From: Ideonella aquatica
GTDB taxonomy: Bacteria; Pseudomonadota; Gammaproteobacteria; Burkholderiales; Burkholderiaceae_C
Direction: 5' to 3'
Assembly: GCF_018069755.1 (NCBI RefSeq)
Contig: NZ_JAGQDE010000025.1
Coordinates: 1-56,385 of the forward strand
DNA: 56,385 bases
Shown here: positions 12,113-20,838 of the stretch, in pieces
How positions within the stretch are numbered: position 1 is the first letter of the stretch
Layout of the letters: each line of letters starts with the position of its first letter
The notes under the pieces: model-generated
The model's input: the letters and a program-made list of their open reading frames with translations, nothing else
Database searches by the model: none
Told to the model about the DNA's origin: nothing
Program-made: the position numbers and the translations under genes

Positions 12113-14323
12113 ATGGCGATGATCAAGGGACGGACCTTTCTGCTGGCCGGGCTGCTGGCGCTGAGCACCGTGGCCGGCGCGGCCGAACAGGGGCCGCTGC
12201 GCGCCACCGCCACCGCGGCGGCCCGCAGTGAGCAGGCCCGGGTGATCGTGCGCTACCGCGAGGACAGCAGCGTCGTGCGCGCTGCCGCCGCGCGCGGCCA
12301 GGACCAGGCGCAGCACGCCGGCACGCTGGGCGCGCGCGTGGGCCTGAGCCTGCGCGATGGCCGGGCGATGGGCCAGCGCCAGCAACTGGTGCAGGCCAGC
12401 GGCCTGAGCTCGCAGGCGCTGGCCAAGCGTCTGGCCCAGGACGCGCAGGTGGAGTGGGCGGTGCCCGACCGCCGTCGCCGCGCCAGCTTCGTGCCCAACG
12501 ATCCCTTCTTCGCCAGCGGCCAGTCCAGCCCGATGCCGCCGGCCGGTCAGTGGTGGCTGCGGCCCTTTGACGCCACGCTGGTGTCGGCCACGCGCAGCAC
12601 CGTGGCCTGGGACACCACCCGCGGCAGCGGCGTGGTGGTGGCGGTGCTGGACACCGGTGTGCGCAGCGAGCACCCCGACCTGGCTGGCCGTTTCCTGCCG
12701 GGCTACAACATGATCTCGCCCGACAGCGGCGGCTGCCTGACCGGCAACGGCTCCTGCCGCAACGCCGATGCCACCGATCCCGGCGACTGGGTCAGCCAGA
12801 CCGACGTCAACAACCACCCCAGCCTGTTCGACAGCAGTTGCCTGGGCGACAGCAGCTGGCACGGCACGCAGGTCTCGGGCATCGTCGGCGCCGGCACGAA
12901 CAATGCGCTGGGCGTGGCGGGTGTGGCGGGCAGCGCGCAGATCCTGCCGGTGCGGGTGCTGGGCAAGTGCGGCGGCTATGACTCGGACATCATCGACGGC
13001 ATGCGCTGGGCGGCCGGCCTGACGGTCACCGGCGCTCCGGTCAACCCGAATCCGGCGCAGGTGATCAACCTCAGCCTGGGCGGCAGCGGCGCCTGCGGCA
13101 GCGCCTACCAGCGCGCGATCAACGAGGTGCTGGCGCTGGGCGTGACCGTGGTGGTGGCGGCCGGCAACGAGGGCGATGCGGTGGGCGCGCCCGCCAACTG
13201 CACCGGCGTGGTCGCCGTGGGCGGTCTGCGCCATGTGGGCACCAAGGTGGGCTACTCCAGCCTGGGGCCGCAGGTGGCGATCAGCGCGCCGGCGGGCAAT
13301 TGCGTCAACGAGAGCGGCGCCTGCCTGTACCCGATCGTCACCACCGCCAACGACGGCGCCACCACGCCCGGCAGCTCGATCTACACCGATGCCTTCAACT
13401 ACTCGGTGGGCACCAGTTTCTCGGCGCCGATCGTGGCCGGCACGGCGGCGCTGATGAAGTCGGCCAATGCCTCGCTGACCGGCACGCGCATCCGCACCCT
13501 GCTGCGCGCCACCGCGCGGCCCTTTCCCACCACCGGCGGCGATGCCAGCAGCGGCGTCTGCCACGCGCCCAACGGCATACCGCAGGACAGCGAGTGCTAC
13601 TGCACCACCAGCACCTGCGGCGCCGGCATGCTCGACAGCGCGGCGGCGGTGGCGGCCGCGCTCAGCGACGTGGCCGCCAGCATCAGCGCCTCGCCCAGCA
13701 CGGCGGTGGCGGGCGCCCGCGTGACGCTGTCCAGCAGCGGCTCCAGCGTGGGCAGCGGGCGCAGCATTGCCTCGTATGCCTGGAGCATCACCGGTGGCGC
13801 CAGCCTGGCCAGTTTTGTCAGCGCCACCAATGCCGCCAGCGCCACGCTGGACACCAGCGGCGCCGGCACCGTCACCGTGAGGCTGACGATCACCGACGAC
13901 CTGGGCCACAGCGGCAGCAATACGCTGGCGCTGACCGTGAGCGAGTCGGGCCTGCAGGCGGCGATCAGCGCCACGCCCAGCGCGCCCGAGGTGGGCGACA
14001 GCGTGGCGCTCAGCGCCGCCGGCAGCACGGTCGACAGCGGGCGCAGCATCGCGGCCTACCAGTGGGAGATCGTCGACGGCGGCACGCGCGCGGCCTTCAG
14101 CGGCAGCACCACTGGCGCCAGTGCCACGCTCACCACCAGCGCGGCGGGCACGGTCACGCTGCGCCTGACGATCACCGACAGCCAGGGCCTGTCGTCCAGC
14201 GTCCAGCAGACGCTGAGCATCACCGCGCCGCCGGCCGCGTCGTCGGGCGGCGGGGGCGGCAGCACCTGGCTGTTCGGGCTGGGCCTGGGCCTGGCCGGGC
14301 TGGGGCTGCGGCGCCGACGCTGA
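12113..14323 (+). CDS. Secreted S8 serine protease with two PKD-like repeats and GlyGly-CTERM-like tail
   Basis: A 736-residue subtilase. Signal peptide ends around VAGAAEQ, then a propeptide to about residue 130. The catalytic triad is Asp180 (VLDTGV), His250 (SWHGTQVSG) and Ser435 (GTSFSAP). After the catalytic domain two tandem repeats of about 90 residues (nt about 13669-13947 and 13948-14226) share GSGRSIASYAW/DSGRSIAAYQW and TVxLRLTITD, an Ig/PKD-like pattern. The C-terminus is a Gly-rich hinge, a hydrophobic helix and four arginines, the layout of GlyGly-CTERM sorting signals handled by rhombosortase. Strong ribosome site GAGGAGA. Paired with a homologous protease downstream. Confidence 0.9.
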   Translation: MAMIKGRTFLLAGLLALSTVAGAAEQGPLRATATAAARSEQARVIVRYREDSSVVRAAAARGQDQAQHAGTLGARVGLSLRDGRAMGQRQQLVQASGLSSQALAKRLAQDAQVEWAVPDRRRRASFVPNDPFFASGQSSPMPPAGQWWLRPFDATLVSATRSTVAWDTTRGSGVVVAVLDTGVRSEHPDLAGRFLPGYNMISPDSGGCLTGNGSCRNADATDPGDWVSQTDVNNHPSLFDSSCLGDSSWHGTQVSGIVGAGTNNALGVAGVAGSAQILPVRVLGKCGGYDSDIIDGMRWAAGLTVTGAPVNPNPAQVINLSLGGSGACGSAYQRAINEVLALGVTVVVAAGNEGDAVGAPANCTGVVAVGGLRHVGTKVGYSSLGPQVAISAPAGNCVNESGACLYPIVTTANDGATTPGSSIYTDAFNYSVGTSFSAPIVAGTAALMKSANASLTGTRIRTLLRATARPFPTTGGDASSGVCHAPNGIPQDSECYCTTSTCGAGMLDSAAAVAAALSDVAASISASPSTAVAGARVTLSSSGSSVGSGRSIASYAWSITGGASLASFVSATNAASATLDTSGAGTVTVRLTITDDLGHSGSNTLALTVSESGLQAAISATPSAPEVGDSVALSAAGSTVDSGRSIAAYQWEIVDGGTRAAFSGSTTGASATLTTSAAGTVTLRLTITDSQGLSSSVQQTLSITAPPAASSGGGGGSTWLFGLGLGLAGLGLRRRR

Positions 14324-14355
14324 TCGCTTCAGTCCGTCGGCACCCTCGCCGATAT

Positions 14356-14376
14356 CCGGTCAGACCCACTGACCGG
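14356..14376 (+). repeat. Inverted repeat abutting the second protease start codon
   Basis: CCGGTCA-gacccac-TGACCGG gives a perfect 7-base stem ending on the base before the ATG at 14377. It could hide the start codon in mRNA or be a protein-binding operator; both are inference. No Shine-Dalgarno sequence is visible apart from it. Confidence 0.5.
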
Positions 14377-16233
14377 ATGACCGGCATGCCTGACCTTGTT
14401 CCACGCCTGCGCCCCTGGCTGGGCGCCGTCGCCTGCGGCCTGCCGCTGCTGGCTGCAGCGGCCCCCACGGCGGCCCCTGAGGCCTTCATCCTGCGCCTGC
14501 GCGACGCGCCGGCACACACCGAGCTGAGTCCGCCGCAGGACCGCCGACAGGCCAGCGTGGCTACGCGCAGCCAGGCGCTGCGCCTGGCCCAACGACGCCA
14601 ATGGCAGGCGGTGCTCAGCGGCAGCGGCCTGGACGCCGAAACCGGCTGGCGCCTGGAGCCGGTGGGCCGGGCCTCGTGGCGGCTGGTGCCGGGCCACCGC
14701 CTGAGCGCCACCGAGGCGCGCCGCTGGCAGGCCGCGCTGGCCGCCCAGCCGGGCCTGGCCTGGGTGGAGCCCGACCGCCGCGAAAGCCGCCTGCAGGCCC
14801 TGCCCGACGACCCGCTGTACAGCGAGCAGTGGTGGCTGCACCCGGCCGGCGGCGCCAATGCCAACGCGGCGTCCGAGCGCCGCCGCGGTGCCCCGGGTTT
14901 CCAGACCGCCTGGGCCCGCCTGGGCGCCGGCAGCGGCCCGGTGGTGGCGGTGCTCGACACCGGCCTGACGCCGCACCCCGACATCGATGCCAGCCGCGTG
15001 CTGCCCGGCTTTGACATGGTCAGCGACTGGGACAGCAGCGTCGCCCGTGGCCTGGCCGCCGACGGCAACGGCCGCGACAGCGACCCCACCGACCCCGGCG
15101 ACGCCGTCACCGACAGCGAGCGCAGCGCCGACCCCACCCGCTACGCCGGCTGCAGCAGCAGCGCCAGCAGCTGGCACGGCACCGCGGTGGCAGGCCTGCT
15201 GGCGGGCCACAGCCGCGACGCCAGCGGCGGTGCCGGCGCCTACGACGGGCTGCGCCTGCTGCCGGTGCGGGTCTCGGGCCAGTGCGGCGCCAGCCTGCGC
15301 GACATCGTCGACGGCCTGCGCTGGTCCGCCGGCCTGACGGTGTGTCAGCGCTGGGCCGATGCCCAGGATCCGGGCTCGGGTTGCGCTGAGTGGGCGCCCA
15401 CCAACCCCTACCCCGCCAAGGTGGTCAACCTGAGCTTTGGCGCCCAGGTGGACTGCGGCTCGGAGTACCAGGCGGCGATCGACGAGCTGTGGGCGCGCGG
15501 CGTGCTGGTGGTGGCCCCGGCCGGCAATGCCCACGGCGCCCCGGCCCGGCCGGCCAATTGCCGCCATGTGGTGGGCGTGGCCGCGCTCAACCGCGACGGC
15601 TTCAAGGCCAGCTACTCCAACTTCGGCAGCGCGCTGGCGATAGCCACCGTGGGCGGCGACGACAACCAGGGCCTGTGGGGCGCGCTGCTGGCCGATCCCG
15701 GCCTGCTGGGCCCGACCAACGAGGGCCTGGACCGCGCCGCCAACCCCGGCTGGGGCACGCACTACGGCAGCAGCTTTGCGGCGCCGCTGGTCTCGGCGAC
15801 GCTGGCGATGATGCTGGCGGCCGACCCGCAGCTCAGCGCCGCGCAGCTGGTGGACGGCCTGGGCCGCAGCGCGCGGCCGCATGTGCGCTCCACGCTGATC
15901 GGTGCCTGCAGTGTCGACAACCCGGGGCGCTGCCTGTGCAGCACCGCCAACTGCGGCGCCGGCATCCTGGACGCCGACCAGGCCCTGGCCTGGGCCCAGG
16001 CGCAGGCCGCCGGCAGCTCCTGGCAGGCGCCGAACTGGCCCACCGAATGGCTGGACACCGACGAGCTGCGCCAGGCCGTGGCGCTGGGCCCCGACCGCGA
16101 GCCCACCGCCACCACCGGCAACGGCAGCGGCAGCGGCTCGGGCAGCCCGGCGGGCGGGGGTGGCGGCGGCAGCACGCCGTGGTCGGCGCTGGGCTTGCTG
16201 GGCGCGGCGCTGGCGCTGCGGCGGCGCCGCTGA
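14377..16233 (+). CDS. Second secreted S8 serine protease with GlyGly-CTERM-like tail
   Basis: A 618-residue subtilase homologous to its upstream neighbour. It has a signal peptide (LPLLAAAAP), a propeptide, and catalytic residues Asp194 (VLDTGL), His267 (SWHGTAVAG) and Ser466 in GSSFAAP, where the more common GTS is GSS. It lacks the PKD-like repeats: the catalytic domain leads through a short Gly/Ser linker to a GGGGGGSTPW hinge, hydrophobic helix and RRRR end. Paired cysteines near the C-terminus (CSVDNPGRC, CSTANCGAG) match those of the first protease. Probably a diverged tandem duplication. Confidence 0.88.
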   Translation: MTGMPDLVPRLRPWLGAVACGLPLLAAAAPTAAPEAFILRLRDAPAHTELSPPQDRRQASVATRSQALRLAQRRQWQAVLSGSGLDAETGWRLEPVGRASWRLVPGHRLSATEARRWQAALAAQPGLAWVEPDRRESRLQALPDDPLYSEQWWLHPAGGANANAASERRRGAPGFQTAWARLGAGSGPVVAVLDTGLTPHPDIDASRVLPGFDMVSDWDSSVARGLAADGNGRDSDPTDPGDAVTDSERSADPTRYAGCSSSASSWHGTAVAGLLAGHSRDASGGAGAYDGLRLLPVRVSGQCGASLRDIVDGLRWSAGLTVCQRWADAQDPGSGCAEWAPTNPYPAKVVNLSFGAQVDCGSEYQAAIDELWARGVLVVAPAGNAHGAPARPANCRHVVGVAALNRDGFKASYSNFGSALAIATVGGDDNQGLWGALLADPGLLGPTNEGLDRAANPGWGTHYGSSFAAPLVSATLAMMLAADPQLSAAQLVDGLGRSARPHVRSTLIGACSVDNPGRCLCSTANCGAGILDADQALAWAQAQAAGSSWQAPNWPTEWLDTDELRQAVALGPDREPTATTGNGSGSGSGSPAGGGGGGSTPWSALGLLGAALALRRRR

Positions 16234-16240
16234 GGCGGGT

Positions 16241-16873
16241 TCAGCGGCAGTCGCGCCAGGCCGGTGTGGCCGGCAGGCGCGCACGCGCTGCGCTGGAGGC
16301 GCGCTCGATGCGCAGCCGGTGCTCCACCGTGGGCGCCTGCAGCACCTGCACGCGGGCGGTGCGCACGCCGCGCGTCTGCAGGCGCTGCAGCGCGGCGTCG
16401 GCCTGTTGCGGATCGGTGTAGCGGCCCAGCAGCAGACCCGGCGCCAGCGCGCCCGGGGCGGGCTCGGCCGTCACGTTGATGCGCTGCAGTTCCTCGAGCT
16501 TGCGCTTTTGCTGCTCGGCGTCGGCGAAACGGCCCATGTACAGCCCCCAGCTGCCCGGCAGCTCGCGGCGCAGCTCCACCCAGGCCTCGGGTCCGATGCC
16601 GGCCAGCGCCATGCCTTGGCGCGCCTGCGCGAACGCGGCATCGTCCAGCGGGCCGGCTTCCAGGCAGGCCATCACCTCGGTGGCGCCGCTGGCGGCCGAG
16701 GCCGCGCGCGCCGGGGGCAGCAGCTCGACGCGCTCCGGGTGGACCTGGCGCGCCTGGCGCTGCGGCTCGCGCTGGTCGGCGCCCAGGCCCAGCGGTTCGG
16801 CCAGCGGCGGCCAGTGCAGGGCCCACCAGACCAGGTTGGCCAGCAGCAGCAGGATGACAAACAGGCGCAGCAT
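16241..16873 (-). CDS. SPOR-domain membrane protein
   Basis: A 210-residue protein with one N-terminal membrane anchor (MLRLFVILLLLANLVWWAL), an Arg/Gln-rich linker and a C-terminal SPOR-like region: WGLYMGRFADAEQQKRKLEEL followed by GLLLGRYTDPQQADAALQRL, two halves typical of the fold that binds denuded peptidoglycan at division sites. It directly follows birA by one base. In many betaproteobacteria a SPOR protein lies next to birA and coaX; coaX is absent here. The frame extends upstream through birA but the membrane helix fixes the start. Confidence 0.75.
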   Translation of the reverse strand: MLRLFVILLLLANLVWWALHWPPLAEPLGLGADQREPQRQARQVHPERVELLPPARAASAASGATEVMACLEAGPLDDAAFAQARQGMALAGIGPEAWVELRRELPGSWGLYMGRFADAEQQKRKLEELQRINVTAEPAPGALAPGLLLGRYTDPQQADAALQRLQTRGVRTARVQVLQAPTVEHRLRIERASSAARARLPATPAWRDCR

Positions 16874-16874
16874 C

Positions 16875-17651
16875 TCAGTCGGGCCGCACGCTGACCTCGC
16901 CGCTGACGATGCGCTGCACGCGCCCGTCGCAGCGCAGGCGCAGCGCGCCGTCGGCATCGACGCCATCGGCCAGGCCGCCGGGCAAGGCGGGGTCGGTGGT
17001 GCGGATCGCGCGGCCCATCAGCACGTCACGCGTGGCAAAGGCATCGGCAAAGGCGCCAAAGCCCTGGGCGTCAAAGCGGCGCAGTGCGGCGGCCAGCGTC
17101 GGCGCCACGCGGGCCAGCAGCGCGGGCGCGTCCAGCCCGGGCGCGACATCGGCCAGGCCGGCGGCCTGCAGCGCGGCGTCAGCCGGCGCGCGCAGGTTCA
17201 GGCCCACGCCCACCACCGCCACCCGCGGCCCCTGCGGCAGGGGCAGGCCCTCGACCAGGATGCCGCCCAGCTTGCGGCCATCGGCCAGCCACAGGTCGTT
17301 GGGCCACTTCAGGCGCAGCCAGGCGTTGGCGGGATCGATCGCCTCGGCCAGCGCCACGCCCACCGCCAGCGACAGGCCCGACCAGTCGGCGCGCGCCAGC
17401 GGCACCGCCAGCGAGAAGGTCAGCGCATCGCCCACGCCCGACTGCCACTGCCGGCCCAGACGGCCGCGGCCGGCGCTCTGGCGCTCGGCCACCAGCAGGC
17501 AGGGCGCGAAGGCCGCTCCGGCCTCGCGGGCGCGCTGCAGCAGCTCGGTGCTGGTCGAGCCGATCTCTGGCAGGGCCTCGGCCACCAGGCCGGGCCAGTG
17601 CGCGGCCAGGGCCGCACGCAGCTCCGGGATGCGCCAGTCCTGCATGGCCAC
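16875..17651 (-). CDS. birA: Biotin--[acetyl-CoA-carboxylase] ligase
   Basis: A 258-residue monofunctional BirA that activates biotin with ATP and transfers it to the biotin carboxyl carrier protein. The catalytic domain has STSTELLQ, the biotinyl-AMP loop SAGRGRLGRQW, the KWPNDLW block and GILVEGL; a C-terminal SH3-like segment follows (MGRAIRTTD to VSGEVSVRPD). The N-terminal helix-turn-helix of E. coli BirA is missing, so it should not act as the bio operon repressor. Lies in a minus-strand run between the SET and SPOR genes. Confidence 0.93.
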   Translation of the reverse strand: MAMQDWRIPELRAALAAHWPGLVAEALPEIGSTSTELLQRAREAGAAFAPCLLVAERQSAGRGRLGRQWQSGVGDALTFSLAVPLARADWSGLSLAVGVALAEAIDPANAWLRLKWPNDLWLADGRKLGGILVEGLPLPQGPRVAVVGVGLNLRAPADAALQAAGLADVAPGLDAPALLARVAPTLAAALRRFDAQGFGAFADAFATRDVLMGRAIRTTDPALPGGLADGVDADGALRLRCDGRVQRIVSGEVSVRPD

Positions 17652-17657
17652 GGGCGC

Positions 17658-18149
17658 TCAGCGGCGGCGGCGCTTGGGCACCAGCATCGTGCCGGTGCAC
17701 CGGGGCGAGCCGCAGCGGCACGCGAAGCGCTTCTTCAGCGCCGGGGTGTAGCGCTCGTCCAGCGTCAGGCCGTAGATGTAGTTCAGCTCCTCGCCGGCAC
17801 GGATCGCACGCAGGGTCTTGATGAAGACGCGGCCGTCGGTTTCCTCGGCCTCGCAGTTGGGCTCGCAGGCGTGGTTGATCCAGCGCGAGGCATTGCCGCC
17901 GTAGAGGGCGTCGATGGTCTCGCCGGTCTCGAGCTGGAAGTAGAAGGTGTGGTCGGGCTGGTCAGGGTCGTGGGGGTGGCGGCGCAGCGCCTCGTCCCAG
18001 TCGATGCGCTCGCCGGTGTACTCGATGACGGTCTCGCCCGGCTCGAAGTCGCGGGTGGCGAACACCCCCTTGCCGTGTACGCCGCTGCGGCGCACCTGGA
18101 TCCCGGAGCCCAGGCGAGGGCGGGGCGTTTCTTGCGGCGTGTTCTTCAT
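17658..18149 (-). CDS. SET-domain protein lysine methyltransferase
   Basis: A 163-residue protein that is almost only a SET domain. Visible motifs: GKGVFATRDFEPGETVIEYTGE (AdoMet-binding start), NASRWINHACEPNCEAE (the NHxCxPN pseudoknot) and GEELNYIYG with the catalytic tyrosine, then a post-SET zinc cluster CRCGSPRCTGTM and a basic tail. The family transfers methyl to lysines of proteins, in bacteria of largely unknown targets. ATG at 18149 chosen; ATG at 18158 is possible. Divergent from topB across a Z-DNA-prone tract. Confidence 0.88.
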   Translation of the reverse strand: MKNTPQETPRPRLGSGIQVRRSGVHGKGVFATRDFEPGETVIEYTGERIDWDEALRRHPHDPDQPDHTFYFQLETGETIDALYGGNASRWINHACEPNCEAEETDGRVFIKTLRAIRAGEELNYIYGLTLDERYTPALKKRFACRCGSPRCTGTMLVPKRRRR

Positions 18150-18169
18150 TGGGTACATTGAAATCATGG

Positions 18170-18190
18170 GCGCGCGCGTGCGTACGCGTG
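18170..18190. other. 21-base alternating purine-pyrimidine tract (Z-DNA prone)
   Basis: Every base from 18170 to 18190 alternates purine and pyrimidine, mainly CG with TG and TA steps, in the intergenic region between the SET gene and topB. Such tracts adopt Z-DNA under negative supercoiling. The neighbouring gene encodes a topoisomerase, so a supercoiling-sensitive promoter is conceivable. Confidence 0.5.
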
Positions 18191-18221
18191 AGCGCGCGAG
18201 AGAACGCATTGTATGGAGGCG

Positions 18222-18239
18222 GCCGCAGCACCCTGCGGC
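18222..18239 (+). repeat. Hairpin in the topB leader
   Basis: GCCGCAG-cacc-CTGCGGC forms a perfect 7-base stem about 20 bases before the topB start codon. No U-run follows. It could affect translation, but nothing in the sequence proves this. Confidence 0.4.
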
Positions 18240-18258
18240 GGCCCTTGAACCGAGACCG

Positions 18259-20838
18259 ATGAGCAAATCACTGATCATTGCCGAGAAGCCCAGCGTGGCC
18301 CAGGACATCGTCCGCGCGCTGACCCCCGTGGCCGGCAAGTTCGAGAAGCTGGCCGACCACTTCGAGAATGACCGCTATGTGGTCACCTCGGCGGTGGGCC
18401 ACCTGGTGGAAATCAAGGCCCCCGAGGCCTATGACGTCAAGCGCGGCAAGTGGAGCTTTGCCCACCTGCCGGTGGTGCCGCCGCACTTCGACCTGGCGCC
18501 GATCGACAAGGGCAAGGCGCGGCTGAACGCCGTGGTCAAGCTGGTCAAGCGCAAGGACGTGACCGAGCTGATCAACGCCTGTGACGCGGGGCGCGAGGGC
18601 GAGCTGATCTTCCGCCTGATCGTGCAGTACGCCGACACCGGCAAGACGCCGCTGGCCAAGCCGATCCGTCGCCTGTGGCTGCAGAGCATGACGCCGCAGG
18701 CGATCCGCGACGGCTTTGCGCAGCTGCGCAGCGACCAGCAGATGCTGGGCCTGGCCGACGCCGCACGCAGCCGCTCCGAGGCCGACTGGCTGGTGGGCAT
18801 CAACGGCACGCGGGCGATGACCGCGTTCAACTCGCGCGATGGCGGCTTCTTCCTGACCACCGTGGGCCGGGTGCAGACGCCCACGCTGTCGATCGTGGTG
18901 GAGCGCGAGGAGAAGATCCGCAAGCACGTGCCGCGCGACTACTGGGAAATCAAGGCCACCTTCGGTGCCGCGGCCGGCCAGTACGACGGCAAGTGGTTCG
19001 ATCCTGCCTTCAAGAAGAACGACGACCCGGACCGCCGCCAGGACCGCCTGTGGACGCTGGCCGAGGCGCAGGCCATCGTCGCCGAGGTCACCGGCCAGAG
19101 CGGCACCGTCACCGAGGAAAGCAAGCCCAGCAGCCAGTCCAGCCCGCTGCTGTACGACCTGACCACGCTGCAGCGCGAGGCCAACAGCCGCTTCGGCTTC
19201 TCGGCCAAGACCACGCTGTCGATCGCCCAGGCGCTGTACGAGAAACACAAGGTGCTGACCTACCCGCGGACGGACTCGCGCGCGCTGCCCGAGGACTACC
19301 TGGGCGTGGTCAAGCAGACCTTCGAGATGCTGGCCGACGAGGAACTGCCCGGCCCGCTGCGCAGCCTCAGCCAGCACGCCCGCAAGGGTCTGAACGACGG
19401 CTACGTCAAGCCCACCAAGCGGGTGTTCGACAACGCCAAGGTGTCGGACCACTTCGCCATCATTCCCACGCTGCAGGCGCCCAAGAGCCTGACCGAGATC
19501 GAGGCCAAGCTCTACGACCTGGTGGTCAAGCGCTTCCTGGCGGTGTTCTACCCGCCGGCCGAGTACCAGGTGACCACCCGCACCACCGCGGTCAAGCAGC
19601 ACCGCTTCATCACCAACGGCAAGGTGCTGGTCAACCCGGGCTGGCTGGCGGTCTACGGCAAGGAGGCCCAGGACGAGGACGCCACGCTGGTGCCGGTCCA
19701 GCCGAACGAGACCGTGGCCACCGACGAGGTGGCGCTGAACGCGCTGCGCACCAAGCCGCCCGCGCGCTACACCGAAGCCACGCTGCTGAGCGCCATGGAA
19801 GGCGCCGGCAAGCTGATCGACGACGAGGAGTTGAAGGCCGCGATGCAGGAGAAGGGCCTGGGCACGCCAGCCACGCGCGCCGCCATCATCGAAGGCCTGA
19901 TCACCGAGAAGTACATGCTGCGCGAGGGCCGCGACCTGATGCCCACCGCCAAGGCCTTCCAGCTGATGACCCTGCTGCGCGGCCTGGGCGTGGAAGACCT
20001 GACCAAGCCCGAGCTGACCGGCAACTGGGAGCACCAGCTGGCCGAGATGGAGCATGGCCGCCTGTCGCGCGAGCGCTTCATGGGCGAGATCGCCAAGATG
20101 GCCGAGCGCATCGTCAAGAAGGCCAAGGAATACGACCGCGACACCATCCCCGGCGACTACGCCACGCTGCAGGCGCCGTGCCCGCACTGCGGCGGCGTGG
20201 TCAAGGAGAACTACCGCCGCTTCACCTGCACCGGCGCTGACGGCGCGGCCGAGGGCTGCGGCTTCTCGATGACCAAGATCCCGGCCGGCCGCAGCTTCGA
20301 GCTGCCCGAGGTCGAGCGCTTCCTGACCGACAAGCGCATCGGCCCGCTGGAGGGCTTCCGCTCCAAGGCGGGCTGGCCCTTCACCGCCGAGCTGCAGCTG
20401 GTCTTTGACGACGAGATCGGCAACTGGAAGCTGGAGTTTGACTTCGGCGACGACGACAAGGCCAAGGACGACGGCGAGCCGGTGGACTTCAGCGGCCAGC
20501 AAAGCCTGGGCGCCTGCCCCAAGTGCGCCGGCCACGTGTACGAGCACGGCAGCAACTATGTGTGCGAGCACGCGGTGGGCGCGCACGTCACCTGCGACTT
20601 CAAGACCGGCCAGATCATCCTGACCCAGCCGATCGACCACGCCCAGGTGCACAAGCTGCTGACCACCGGCAAGACCGACCTGCTGGAGAACTTCGTCTCG
20701 AACAAGACACGGCGCAAGTTCAAGGCCTTCCTCACCTACGACAAGAAGGAAGGCAAGGTGATCTTCGAGTTCGAGCCGCGCGCCGCCAAGGTGCCGGCCA
20801 AGAAGGCCGCCGCCAAGAAGGCCACCGCCAGCGAGTGA
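18259..20838 (+). CDS. topB: DNA topoisomerase III
   Basis: An 859-residue type IA topoisomerase that passes single strands and decatenates DNA. The N-terminal Toprim domain has LIIAEKPSVAQDI and NACDAGREGELIF; the active-site tyrosine is Tyr335 in LTYPRTDSR; GLGTPATRAAIIE is the conserved later motif. The C-terminal part holds zinc-ribbon-like cysteine sets (CPHCGGVVKE and CPKCAGHVYE) and ends in a Lys/Ala-rich tail. The start at 18259 matches the family; upstream in-frame sequence is antisense to the SET gene. Its TGA overlaps the GTG of the next gene. Confidence 0.96.
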   Translation: MSKSLIIAEKPSVAQDIVRALTPVAGKFEKLADHFENDRYVVTSAVGHLVEIKAPEAYDVKRGKWSFAHLPVVPPHFDLAPIDKGKARLNAVVKLVKRKDVTELINACDAGREGELIFRLIVQYADTGKTPLAKPIRRLWLQSMTPQAIRDGFAQLRSDQQMLGLADAARSRSEADWLVGINGTRAMTAFNSRDGGFFLTTVGRVQTPTLSIVVEREEKIRKHVPRDYWEIKATFGAAAGQYDGKWFDPAFKKNDDPDRRQDRLWTLAEAQAIVAEVTGQSGTVTEESKPSSQSSPLLYDLTTLQREANSRFGFSAKTTLSIAQALYEKHKVLTYPRTDSRALPEDYLGVVKQTFEMLADEELPGPLRSLSQHARKGLNDGYVKPTKRVFDNAKVSDHFAIIPTLQAPKSLTEIEAKLYDLVVKRFLAVFYPPAEYQVTTRTTAVKQHRFITNGKVLVNPGWLAVYGKEAQDEDATLVPVQPNETVATDEVALNALRTKPPARYTEATLLSAMEGAGKLIDDEELKAAMQEKGLGTPATRAAIIEGLITEKYMLREGRDLMPTAKAFQLMTLLRGLGVEDLTKPELTGNWEHQLAEMEHGRLSRERFMGEIAKMAERIVKKAKEYDRDTIPGDYATLQAPCPHCGGVVKENYRRFTCTGADGAAEGCGFSMTKIPAGRSFELPEVERFLTDKRIGPLEGFRSKAGWPFTAELQLVFDDEIGNWKLEFDFGDDDKAKDDGEPVDFSGQQSLGACPKCAGHVYEHGSNYVCEHAVGAHVTCDFKTGQIILTQPIDHAQVHKLLTTGKTDLLENFVSNKTRRKFKAFLTYDKKEGKVIFEFEPRAAKVPAKKAAAKKATASE

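Noticed and set aside
13669-14226. DNA-level direct repeats inside the first S8 protease
   Set aside because: Explained as two homologous PKD-like protein repeats, not a separate genetic element.
13300-14376. Upstream extension of the second S8 protease frame through the first protease
   Set aside because: Out-of-frame reading of the first protease; the signal peptide beginning at 14377 fixes the real start.
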